DNA from: JAQIBY01 sp964418565
GTDB taxonomy: Bacteria > Bacteroidota > Bacteroidia > Bacteroidales > ML635J-15
Length of the DNA stretch: 13,813 bases
Assembly (NCBI GenBank): GCA_964418565.1
Contig: CAYQMB010000078.1
Span: 1-13,813 of the forward strand
Direction: 5' to 3'
Notes under the pieces: model-generated
What the model was told of the DNA's origin: nothing
Seen by the model: the letters and a program-made list of their open reading frames with translations, nothing else
Databases searched by the model: none
Position numbers and translations under genes: made by a program
In this document: positions 6,420-13,813 of the stretch, in pieces
How the letters are laid out: the number at the start of each line of letters is the position of its first letter
Position numbering within the stretch: the stretch's first letter is position 1

Positions 6420-9170
6420 ATGGATGATAAGTCCTTTTTATCGCAGACAGATCCTGCTACTGTTGACAAAATGTATAAGGCATACAAGCGGGGCGAGGAA
6501 GTGGAAGATTCCTGGAAGCATTTTTTTAAGGGATTTGAACTGGCGCTTGAAAACTATGCGTCCAAAGCTTCGGGAGAGCTGGTGGATAAGGAGTTTAAAG
6601 TTGTCAACCTGATCAACGGTTACCGCAAACGCGGCCATTTGTTTACCAAAACCAATCCGGTACGGAGCCGGCGTAAATACTTTCCTACCCTTGATATTGA
6701 AAATTACGGCCTTGATGAATCTGACCTGGATACGGAATTTGATGCCGGAAAATTCATTGGTCTCGGCAGGTCTAAACTGAGAGATATTATTTCAGCGCTT
6801 GACAAAACCTATTGTGCAAGCGTAGGGGCCGAATACATGTTTATCCGTCAGCCCGAAGTAACAGACTGGCTGAAACATACTATGGAATCGGTGCAAAATG
6901 AGCCTGATTTTAGCAGCGACGAGAAAAAACACATCTTTTATCACCTGAACAAGGCGGTTGGTTTCGAGCAGTTTATCCATAAAAAGTTTACCGGTCAGAA
7001 ACGCTTTTCTCTGGAAGGTGGTGAAAGCCTGATTCCTGCCCTGGATGGCCTGATTGAAAAAGGAGCCGGAATGGGTGTGAAAGAATTTGTTGTTGGCATG
7101 TCACACCGTGGCAGGCTGAATGTGCTGAGCAATATTATGCAGAAAAAACCACAGCACATTTTCGAAGAATTTACCGGGAAAAAATATGAGAGCGACAACC
7201 TCCTGGGGGACGTGAAATACCACTTGGGTTTCAGCAATGTAGTAAAAACTGACGAAGGACATAATGTAAAACTCAACCTGATGCCAAATCCCAGTCATCT
7301 GGAGCTTGTAGGCCCGGTGGTTGAAGGTGTGTCACGGGGTAAGTTTGAGCATGAATACAACAATGATTTTGACAAACTTGTGCCCGTAATTATTCACGGT
7401 GATGCAGCCATTGCCGCGCAGGGTTCGGTATATGAAACCATACAGATGTCGCAGCTTGCAGGATACAAAACCGGGGGAACCATACACCTGGTTGTTAACA
7501 ATCAACTGGGGTTTACAACCAACTACCTGGATGGTCGTTCAAGTACATACAGCACGGATGTGGCAAAGCTTGTCAAAGCCCCTGTTTTTCACGTAAACGG
7601 GGATGATCCGGAAGCCATCCTGTATACAACGCAATTGGCAATCGAATACCGTCAGCAGTTTCATACCGATGTGTTTATTGATATCCTGGGATATCGCAAA
7701 TACGGGCACAATGAAGGTGATGAACCACGCTTTACCCAACCGGTTTTGTACGACAGCATCAGCAAGCATGAAAATGCACGGGACCTTTACGCTGAACAGC
7801 TAATGAATGAGGGGATCATCAGTAAAAAGGATGTAAAAGCCATACGCGACGATTTTGAACGTGAACTTGACAAAGCTCTGAGTAAAGCAAAAGAGAAAGA
7901 TTCGGTTGAGATGGCAGAGATTATGCCGGATACCTGGAGCGATAACAAGGTACCAAAACCAAAAAAACTGAGCAAAAAGCGGCTGAAAGCCCTGAATGAT
8001 GTGTTGTCATCCCTGCCGGAGGACAAACCTTTCCTTCGGAAAGTGGAAAAAATGACTGCCCAGCGTGCCGGGATGTTTGAGAATGACAGCATCGACTGGG
8101 GCCTGGCTGAACAACTTGCCTATGCCAGCATTCTGGAAGAAGGACTGCCCGTTAGATTAAGCGGTCAGGATTCTGTCAGGGGAACATTTTCACACCGCCA
8201 CGCTTCTTTCTTTATCCAGAAATCCAGAGAATCCTTTACTCCGCTAAAGCACATTTCTGATGATCAGGGCATTTTCAGTGTGTTCAATTCTCCTTTATCT
8301 GAGTTGGCTGTACTGGCATTTGAATATGGTTACGCCATGGCGAGTCCGGGTGGGTTAACCATCTGGGAAGCTCAGTTTGGTGATTTTGGCAATATGGCTC
8401 AGGCTGTTTTTGATCAGTACATCAGCTCGGCTGAAGCCAAGTGGAGGTTAAGAAACGGCCTTGTGATGTTTTTACCCCACGGTTACGAAGGGCAGGGGCC
8501 GGAGCATTCAAGCGCAAGGATTGAACGCTACACAGGCCTTGCAGCCGATAATAACATGCAAATCATCATGCCGACAACACCTGATAATATGTTTCATGCC
8601 CTCAGAAATCATGTTTTCAGGGATTATAAACACCCCATGGTGGTTTTTACCCCGAAAAGCCTTCTGCGGCATCCAGAAGTGAAAGCATCTGTTAAAGATC
8701 TGACCGATGGAACATTCAGACCGGTGATTGATGATCCGGATGCCGATCCTGAAAAAGTGAAACAATTTGTGTTGACATACGGAAAGTTGTATTATCAGCT
8801 AAAAGAAAAGCAAAAAGAGTATAAAGCTGATCACCTTGCCATCATCAGGCTGGAGCAGTTTTATCCGTTCCCGGAAAAAGAAATTCAGGCCATGTTTGAT
8901 AAATATGCAGATGCGGTTGTGTGGATTTTTGCTCAGGATGAACCGGCCAATATGGGTGTGTATCATTCCATTTGTCAGTACCTTAAGCGTAATGAGTTTG
9001 AGCTTGTATCACGCCCTGCCAGCAGTAGCCCTGCACCCGGTCTGCCGGAACAGCATCAGCAGCAGGAAAAGAAAATTCTGGACAAGGTGTTCAGAAAATG
9101 CGATTGCGAATGGAACAGAAAACAATGCGACATGCATTGCGTAAACTACAATAAAAACCAAACAGCATGA
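6420..9170 (+). CDS. sucA: 2-oxoglutarate dehydrogenase E1 component SucA
   Basis: Thiamine-diphosphate enzyme that decarboxylates 2-oxoglutarate and passes the succinyl group to the lipoyl arm of E2; TCA cycle, cytoplasm. The 916 residues are usual for the family. Seen in order: an N-terminal E2-contact helix (about 1-45, with a VEDSWKHFFKGF stretch), GMSHRGRLNVL (226-236, active-site His), NPSHLE (290-295, active-site His), the ThDP/Mg motif beginning GDAAIAAQG (327-335) and ending VVNNQ (358-362), HNEGDEPRFTQP (430-441), then the transketolase-like pyrimidine domain with EAQFGDFGNMAQ (650-661) and HGYEGQGPEHSSAR (687-700), and the C-terminal domain with RPASSSPAPG (865-874). Beyond the usual end, the tail holds four cysteines (C894, C896, C903, C907), which I do not know from other E1 proteins. 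The stop overlaps the sucB start (ATGA, 4 nt). AAAGGA lies only one base before the ATG, too close for a normal Shine-Dalgarno sequence. Confidence 0.97.
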   Translation: MDDKSFLSQTDPATVDKMYKAYKRGEEVEDSWKHFFKGFELALENYASKASGELVDKEFKVVNLINGYRKRGHLFTKTNPVRSRRKYFPTLDIENYGLDESDLDTEFDAGKFIGLGRSKLRDIISALDKTYCASVGAEYMFIRQPEVTDWLKHTMESVQNEPDFSSDEKKHIFYHLNKAVGFEQFIHKKFTGQKRFSLEGGESLIPALDGLIEKGAGMGVKEFVVGMSHRGRLNVLSNIMQKKPQHIFEEFTGKKYESDNLLGDVKYHLGFSNVVKTDEGHNVKLNLMPNPSHLELVGPVVEGVSRGKFEHEYNNDFDKLVPVIIHGDAAIAAQGSVYETIQMSQLAGYKTGGTIHLVVNNQLGFTTNYLDGRSSTYSTDVAKLVKAPVFHVNGDDPEAILYTTQLAIEYRQQFHTDVFIDILGYRKYGHNEGDEPRFTQPVLYDSISKHENARDLYAEQLMNEGIISKKDVKAIRDDFERELDKALSKAKEKDSVEMAEIMPDTWSDNKVPKPKKLSKKRLKALNDVLSSLPEDKPFLRKVEKMTAQRAGMFENDSIDWGLAEQLAYASILEEGLPVRLSGQDSVRGTFSHRHASFFIQKSRESFTPLKHISDDQGIFSVFNSPLSELAVLAFEYGYAMASPGGLTIWEAQFGDFGNMAQAVFDQYISSAEAKWRLRNGLVMFLPHGYEGQGPEHSSARIERYTGLAADNNMQIIMPTTPDNMFHALRNHVFRDYKHPMVVFTPKSLLRHPEVKASVKDLTDGTFRPVIDDPDADPEKVKQFVLTYGKLYYQLKEKQKEYKADHLAIIRLEQFYPFPEKEIQAMFDKYADAVVWIFAQDEPANMGVYHSICQYLKRNEFELVSRPASSSPAPGLPEQHQQQEKKILDKVFRKCDCEWNRKQCDMHCVNYNKNQTA

Positions 9171-10492
9171 TAGTTGAAGTAAAAGTACCCAGCCCCGGAG
9201 AATCCATCACGGAAGTAGAAATTGCCGAATGGCTTGTCAGCGATGGCGATATCGTTGAAAAAGATCAGGAGCTTGCCGAAATTGAATCTGAAAAGGCAAC
9301 CCTTAGCATTGTTGCTGAAGAAGCCGGAAAGGTTTCCATAAAACACGACAGCAACAAAAGCCTGAAAGTAGGGGCAGTGGCCTGTACCATTGATACCGAT
9401 TATGCAGATCAGGCAGGAAAGGAAGATGAGACGGACAAAGCCACAGAAGACACATCCGGTGCTGATGAATCCGGACAGCCGGATAATTCAGGCGATGATA
9501 AGCAAGCGGAATCCTCTGATCAGAAAGAAAAATCAGAAAAAGGAGGAGGCACCGGTCAGCCGGAAGGAGACAAAGAGCTTGATGAAAAATCCGCGCAATC
9601 GCAGGAAAACGTAAAAGTATCGCCCCTTGCCCGCCGGCTGATGGAAGAAAAAGGGCTCACGCTGGAAGATGTTGTCAACGGACTGGCCCGCATTACAAAG
9701 GCAGATGTAGAGCAGGTTGCCGAAATGAGTTCCGGACAGCAGTCATCCGGAAAAAAACGCCAGCGTGAAGAACAGCGTGAGGAAATGTCCTCGCTGCGTA
9801 AAAAACTCAGTGAACGCCTGGTGGCGGTGAAAAACGAAAGTGCCATGCTTACTACCTTCAACGAAGTAGATATGAGCAGGGTGATGTCCATGCGTTCGGA
9901 ATTCAAACAGGCTTTTATTGATAAGCACGGCATCAAACCGGGTTTTATGTCCTTCTTTACCAAAGCATCTGCCCTGGCTTTAAAAGAATTTCCAAATGTT
10001 AATGCTTATATTGACGAAGATGAAATTGTATCTCACACTTACGCGGATATCGGGATTGCTGTTCAAACCCCAAAAGGTCTGATGGTGCCTGTGGTCCGGG
10101 ATGCAGATGTGAAGAAAATTCCGGAACTTGAGAAGGACATACAGGAGCTTGCCAATAAAGCCAGAAACAAGAAAATAAACCTCGATGATCTGAAAGGCGG
10201 AACCTTCAGCATTACCAATGGCGGGGTGTTTGGCTCGCTCTTATCCACACCCATATTAAATCCGCCGCAGGCAGCCATACTTGGTATGCATAACATTCAG
10301 GAACGCCCTGTGGCAGTGGATGGACAAGTGGTGATAAAGCCCATGATGTACGTGGCTTTGTCGTATGATCATCGCCTTGTGGATGGGAAAGAATCGGTGA
10401 GTTTTCTGATGAAAATCAAGGAAATCATCGAAAACCCCGAACATTTTTTAACCAATGGCGTAAACCCCGACAGAACCATTCTGGATTTGTAA
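9167..10492 (+). CDS. sucB: 2-oxoglutarate dehydrogenase E2, dihydrolipoyllysine succinyltransferase SucB
   Basis: Core of the 2-oxoglutarate dehydrogenase complex: carries the lipoyl arm and transfers succinyl to CoA. The 441 residues show one lipoyl domain (1-77) with the modified lysine K43 in the EIESEKATLS context, a linker (78-148), a short peripheral subunit-binding domain (about 149-185) and the catalytic acyltransferase domain (about 203-441) with DHRLVDG, H402 and D406 as the HxxxD catalytic pair. Two features differ from common E2 proteins: the linker is very acidic and polar (D, E, K, Q, S, G) instead of Ala/Pro-rich, and the binding domain has NGLARIT where most have a longer GTGxxGRIT loop. 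E2 of the pyruvate complex is less likely given the sucA neighbour and single lipoyl domain. It overlaps sucA by 4 nt; the E3 gene (lpd) is not in the window. Confidence 0.96.
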   Translation: MIVEVKVPSPGESITEVEIAEWLVSDGDIVEKDQELAEIESEKATLSIVAEEAGKVSIKHDSNKSLKVGAVACTIDTDYADQAGKEDETDKATEDTSGADESGQPDNSGDDKQAESSDQKEKSEKGGGTGQPEGDKELDEKSAQSQENVKVSPLARRLMEEKGLTLEDVVNGLARITKADVEQVAEMSSGQQSSGKKRQREEQREEMSSLRKKLSERLVAVKNESAMLTTFNEVDMSRVMSMRSEFKQAFIDKHGIKPGFMSFFTKASALALKEFPNVNAYIDEDEIVSHTYADIGIAVQTPKGLMVPVVRDADVKKIPELEKDIQELANKARNKKINLDDLKGGTFSITNGGVFGSLLSTPILNPPQAAILGMHNIQERPVAVDGQVVIKPMMYVALSYDHRLVDGKESVSFLMKIKEIIENPEHFLTNGVNPDRTILDL

Positions 10493-10493
10493 T

Positions 10494-11285
10494 ATGTGCG
10501 GACGCTTTGTACTGGTACAGAAACTTGAAAAAATAGCGGATCGGTTTGGGGTTGAGATTCCGGAAGGCCTGGAATTTTCACCTTCATACAACATTGGTCC
10601 CGGTAAATATTCCCTTGTAATTACCGACAGGCAACCCAACAGCATTGAAAAATTCCGCTTTGGCCTGACACCTTTCTGGTCAAAAAAGAACATGCTACTG
10701 TTCAATGCCAGGGCAGAGGGTGACCGCAACAAAGAAAACAATCCAAACTACAGTGGTGCCAAAGATATCATCAGCAAACCCGCCTTTCGCAAGCCCATAC
10801 GTTCGCAGCGCTGCCTGGTAATTGCCGATGCGTTTTACGAGGGTTCTACCTCAAACGGCCTCAGCGATGCTCATCTGGTTTACCTCAGAAACAAGCAGCG
10901 CCCATTTGCTTTTGCAGGCATCTGGGATAGCTGGAAACATCCCGACAGCGGAAAAATTATTGAAGGTTTTTCCATTATTACCACCACACCCAATGAGTTG
11001 CTGCAAAAAATCCCGCATCACCGCTCACCGGTTATTTTGCATCCCGGGCAGGAAAAACTCTGGCTCAACCCGGAAACACCGCTCACCGATATCACCGCAT
11101 GCCTGAAACCTTTTCCTGCTGAAAAAATGAATGCTTATCCGGTAAGTGACAAGGTGAAAAGCATCCGCAATGATGAGCCTGAGCTTGTCAATCCTCAGGG
11201 AGAGCCCATCATGCCGGAACATAATGTGGGAATTAAAAAACGGCTTGATAAACAGGGTTTTGGTCGTCGAGGGCGGCATTTCTAA
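10494..11285 (+). CDS. SRAP (YedK/HMCES) family abasic-site DNA-protein crosslink protein
   Basis: SRAP-domain proteins bind single-stranded DNA and form a stable thiazolidine link between their N-terminal Cys2 and an abasic site, shielding it from cleavage; formerly labelled 'SOS response-associated peptidase'. The protein has 263 residues. It starts MCGRF, so removal of Met exposes Cys2. Other active-site residues are N71 in NARAE, E116 in ADAFYEG (the place of the Glu in the usual FYEW motif; W is G here) and H175 in HHRSPVIL (the place of the His in the usual HDRMP motif). The start is fixed by MCGR, only one base after the sucB stop, so it is very probably translated from the sucAB transcript. 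A basic tail (about 247-263, rich in K and R) may help DNA binding. Regulation with sucAB rather than an SOS box is suggested by position; no LexA site was seen. Confidence 0.93.
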   Translation: MCGRFVLVQKLEKIADRFGVEIPEGLEFSPSYNIGPGKYSLVITDRQPNSIEKFRFGLTPFWSKKNMLLFNARAEGDRNKENNPNYSGAKDIISKPAFRKPIRSQRCLVIADAFYEGSTSNGLSDAHLVYLRNKQRPFAFAGIWDSWKHPDSGKIIEGFSIITTTPNELLQKIPHHRSPVILHPGQEKLWLNPETPLTDITACLKPFPAEKMNAYPVSDKVKSIRNDEPELVNPQGEPIMPEHNVGIKKRLDKQGFGRRGRHF

Positions 11286-11306
11286 GCCACTTTGATCGGA
11301 ATATGA

Positions 11307-11328
11307 TGCAGGTATTCTTAATCCTGCA
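11307..11328. terminator. possible bidirectional transcription stop between the SRAP gene and the peptidase gene
   Basis: TGCAGG (11307-11312), 10-nt loop, CCTGCA (11323-11328) can pair as a 6-bp stem in the gap between two convergent genes; the right part lies in the end of the peptidase gene. No T run follows on either strand, so the terminator call is weak. Confidence 0.28.
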
Positions 11329-12736
11329 AATGAAATTCATCGGGGTAGGCGTTTGTATTTAGCCATGTGTTCAGATTGTCTTTATATTCAGGCAAAAAGC
11401 GTGTTACCAGTGTTTCGAATGAGTTATAATCCAGGTGGTCAGAATTGAATAATTGGTTTAAAAAAACTTCAAATTTCTCATCTCCCATGTTTTGCCACAT
11501 ATCGTATAAAAACAATCGGCTTCTGTCCGGCAGTATGAATTTGTCTTTGTATCGGCCGATTTCATTGTGAGAGATTTCAAGTATGGGCTTTTCCGGTGGC
11601 AAGCTGCGACCACGAGGGCTTTTTCCTGTTCGCTTTTTGGTTAAGTATTGTGTTTCAATTTTATGCATGTATGCCTCAAGATTAAAGTCATCGGATGTGT
11701 GATGCAAGCCATACAGATGAAAAAAGGCTGGAAATCCTTCCACAACAAAACAGTAAAACGGATTTGATTTTTTGACAGGTACTGCAACATACGGGTGCAC
11801 AAGTTCGTGAGCGATTGTTAGTCTGGAATACAGATTGTCGTCAAAATGTTTATAAACGGAATGCGATATTCCTACAACATTCTGGCTGGATATATTTCCA
11901 TATTTTGGCATTTCAAGGATATGGAGATTTGCGCTGTTTGGCTGGGTTTTAAACGTATTGTTATACAGCGTTTTTAGGGTGTCTGTGTATTGGAGTATGC
12001 TTGAGGCAATAGCTGCATCGTTTATGTAATACACAAAAATCCCGTTTTTGGAAATTGTTTTGAACTTCCGGGCGGTACACTGCAGATTCATGATTTTTGA
12101 TACTCCGGGTTGCCAGCTTACCGTGTAATTTACACTGTCATTGTTTTCATGGTTGCGCTTGCCGGAAACAATGGCTCTGAAACCTGCTGGTAACTTAATT
12201 GTGATGTTGTCAAATTCTGCCTGATAATTATCCTCTCCTGAATTTTCGAAAACCGGAAACCAGGGAGAGTAATGGTAAGCTCTGAGAAAAACACCCGTTT
12301 CTTTGTTGATATGCATGTAGTTTGATAAGCTTCTGGCTTTTGAGGGGTGCATAAATCCGGAATAATATACAACCACAGAGCGGTGTGTTTTTACATCCTG
12401 GCTGTTTATCATGGTTTTGAGGCCTACATAACTGTAATCCTTGTCATAAAATACCTTCTCAGAGTCGAATGAGATGCTATGCTGTCCCGATAAGACAGAG
12501 TCAATTTTAAATTCACCGTGGAGGTAAAAAACCAGACTGTCCTGTGTTATTTCGGAGAAAGTGATTTTCGCATTTCCACGGGCAAAGTGCGTGTTGGATA
12601 CAGGGTATCCCCACATTTGAGCATCTTTAGGAAAAAAATGCATGTTGATTGAGTAGCTTTTAATTACCTGTGCTTCGCCGGTGAAAAATGCCAACAAAAT
12701 TGCCGGTAAAACGATAAGCTTTTTTATGTTCTTCAT
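11318..12736 (-). CDS. exported M1-like gluzincin metallopeptidase
   Basis: A 472-residue protein with a signal peptide (about 1-22, cleavage likely in GEA before QVIKS), so exported or periplasmic. Residues 310-314 are HELVH and E333 follows 18 residues after the second His: the full HExxH-x18-E zinc motif of M1 gluzincins. Y396, 63 residues after the Glu in a YKDK context, is a good candidate for the catalytic Tyr. The N-terminal half (about 24-220) has the beta-sandwich style of M1 proteins, including HYSPWFPVFE. The GxMEN motif, which anchors the free N-terminus of substrates in M1 aminopeptidases, is absent: the matching stretch near 280-290 reads GNISSQNVVGI. The active site is therefore intact, but ordinary aminopeptidase activity is doubtful. 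It is monocistronic in view and sits convergent to the SRAP gene. Family assignment rests on the motif spacing, not on a search. Confidence 0.75.
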   Translation of the reverse strand: MKNIKKLIVLPAILLAFFTGEAQVIKSYSINMHFFPKDAQMWGYPVSNTHFARGNAKITFSEITQDSLVFYLHGEFKIDSVLSGQHSISFDSEKVFYDKDYSYVGLKTMINSQDVKTHRSVVVYYSGFMHPSKARSLSNYMHINKETGVFLRAYHYSPWFPVFENSGEDNYQAEFDNITIKLPAGFRAIVSGKRNHENNDSVNYTVSWQPGVSKIMNLQCTARKFKTISKNGIFVYYINDAAIASSILQYTDTLKTLYNNTFKTQPNSANLHILEMPKYGNISSQNVVGISHSVYKHFDDNLYSRLTIAHELVHPYVAVPVKKSNPFYCFVVEGFPAFFHLYGLHHTSDDFNLEAYMHKIETQYLTKKRTGKSPRGRSLPPEKPILEISHNEIGRYKDKFILPDRSRLFLYDMWQNMGDEKFEVFLNQLFNSDHLDYNSFETLVTRFLPEYKDNLNTWLNTNAYPDEFHLQD

Positions 12737-13075
12737 TGGCTGGATATGTTATTATTGATCTTGTTAAGCTTATTCAGACCTAAACCGAAGGCCTGTATTG
12801 CGAATGTAGAAAACAATCAGGATTCCGACAAATCCGCTGTATTTCTTTTTGTCGCATGACAGTGGTTCTAAAAAAACGAACGCTGCCTGTTGGAAACTAG
12901 CATGCAAAACCCCCCTTAACGGATGTGCCCCTGACATACCAGCTACTGTTTTATACCGAGTCAACTTGCTGTTAGGTTGATTTGTCCCTAAGTGATTTTG
13001 CTTATATGAAAATCCGCTTAAAGCCGCTGATATAAACTCTTCTCATGATGTACATTTATCAAAAAGAGTTTTGTC
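12737..13075. other. 339-bp intergenic region between divergent genes
   Basis: It lies between the start of the peptidase gene (leftward) and the start of the secreted protein gene (rightward), so it should hold both promoters. I see no clear TAnnTTTG box at a good distance from a -33 box on either strand; TGATTTTG (12993-13000) is one mismatch from the -7 consensus but has no partner. A 64-codon frame on the minus strand (12770-12964) shows no family features and I do not call it a gene. No tRNA, repeat or IS end was recognised. Confidence 0.5.
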
Positions 13076-13813
13076 ATGACGTATTTTTATAATATTCCTC
13101 TCGTTTTCTTCATCGTCTTATCTTTTTCTGCGCTGAAGGCTCAGCCTTTGCCCGCTGATATGGAGCAAGTACCGGATACTGCCCGAAATTCCATTTATCA
13201 GTGTGAGCAGCCCGTTATTAAGGGGATAACTGCATGTGATCCGGATGCATTTCAACTGTCTGCTAAAAGTGAAGCTGAGCAGATTTGGTGGTGGGTTAAA
13301 GACGGGGATGAATGGACATACACCGGCGAAGGCAAAAACATGAGCATCCCTAATTTTGGTGATGATCGGGAAATTCGTGTGCAGGCACAATGCCCGTACA
13401 ATCCGCAGCAAAACAAAAGCTTAAGCACGTTTTATAATGGCGACAATGGTAAAGAGGGGATGATGTTCAGATTGATAGCAAGTAAAAAAATTGTTCTTAA
13501 CGGCTTTGATGTCAATATGTTTGACGGGGAAGACTTTTTTAGTGTATTTGTGCATAACGGACCATACCGTTACGATATCAATCAACCCGAAGCCTGGACA
13601 CTGCATGAGCAGCAGTACATTCATGGTATAGGAAAAAACAAGGCCACTTATGTGGATATCGAGCCAATTACCATGCAGGCCGGAGATACCCTGGGAATTT
13701 ATATGAGTTTTGAAAACAACGGTATTATGTATTACGATAACGGAAAAATGGATGTATCTGATGACAATATTAAGCTTGATTTTGGTAAAGGCGTTAGCTG
13801 GGCATTTACATCA
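13076..13813 (+). CDS. secreted protein with Ig-like module, cut by window edge
   Basis: The first 246 codons of a longer gene; the frame is open to the last base. A signal peptide spans about residues 1-22 (hydrophobic core with LVFFIVLSFSA, cleavage likely in LKA before QPLP). About residues 42-105 look like an Ig-like module of Bacteroidota surface proteins: paired cysteines, CDPDAFQLSAKS, a WWWVKDG stretch, then a strand ending VQAQC. From about 128 a second beta-rich domain follows, with GFDVNMFDG and DIEPITMQAGDTLGIYM, resembling a domain that often accompanies Ig modules in secreted Bacteroidota proteins. This is a match of style from memory. Such proteins are usually long and often end in a type IX secretion signal, but the C-terminus is outside the window. 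The ATG at 13076 is chosen as it opens the signal peptide. Confidence 0.72.
   Translation, partial: MTYFYNIPLVFFIVLSFSALKAQPLPADMEQVPDTARNSIYQCEQPVIKGITACDPDAFQLSAKSEAEQIWWWVKDGDEWTYTGEGKNMSIPNFGDDREIRVQAQCPYNPQQNKSLSTFYNGDNGKEGMMFRLIASKKIVLNGFDVNMFDGEDFFSVFVHNGPYRYDINQPEAWTLHEQQYIHGIGKNKATYVDIEPITMQAGDTLGIYMSFENNGIMYYDNGKMDVSDDNIKLDFGKGVSWAFTS

Noticed and set aside
9556..9963. 135-codon frame on the minus strand opposite sucB
   Set aside because: Ser/Phe-rich translation is the complement of the acidic linker and Lys-rich codons of sucB, not a gene.
12770..12964. 64-codon frame on the minus strand in the intergenic region
   Set aside because: No ribosome-binding site, signal peptide or family feature; composition of the translation is not that of a normal small protein, and the region should hold promoters.

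Overview
The window looks like a piece of a Bacteroidota chromosome, probably from the Bacteroidales/Marinilabiliales side (phylum fairly sure, order only a guess). The grounds are the protein styles (a tandem-Met LOG protein, a Bacteroidota-type SRAP protein, an Ig-like secreted surface protein), promoter boxes of the TAnnTTTG type, and the near absence of Shine-Dalgarno sequences except before smpB. No rRNA, tRNA, CRISPR array, insertion sequence or integrase was seen. The gene order reads as ordinary core chromosome with some accessory surface genes.

Layout. At the left edge an incomplete miaA (tRNA A37 prenyltransferase) runs leftwards. Divergent from it, a Yip1-domain membrane protein is followed by smpB, the tmRNA partner in ribosome rescue. 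Facing these is a leftward marR-MATE efflux pair (overlapping genes) with a recognisable Bacteroidota promoter and an inverted repeat on its -33 box. Next, also leftward, come a LOG-family phosphoribohydrolase with a 1-nt-overlapping outer-membrane-barrel-like protein, and upstream of them hydE, the radical SAM maturase of [FeFe] hydrogenase, separated by a terminator-like hairpin.

Rightwards from 6420, sucA and sucB (E1 and E2 of 2-oxoglutarate dehydrogenase) overlap by 4 nt and are followed after one base by an SRAP/YedK-type gene that protects abasic sites in single-stranded DNA, so the three are very probably one operon. A leftward exported M1-like gluzincin metallopeptidase follows, then a 339-bp non-coding stretch, then the beginning of a secreted protein with an Ig-like module that runs off the right edge.

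Together, hydE and a complete TCA-type E1/E2 pair suggest an organism able to live both by fermentation with hydrogen metabolism and by respiration or a TCA-like pathway. No convincing new multi-gene system was found. The points most worth a second look are the Cys-rich tail on SucA, the unusual E2 linker and subunit-binding domain, the M1-like peptidase lacking the GxMEN exopeptidase motif, SRAP embedded in the sucAB operon, the marR promoter/operator, and -7 boxes placed so close to start codons that leaderless transcripts are predicted.
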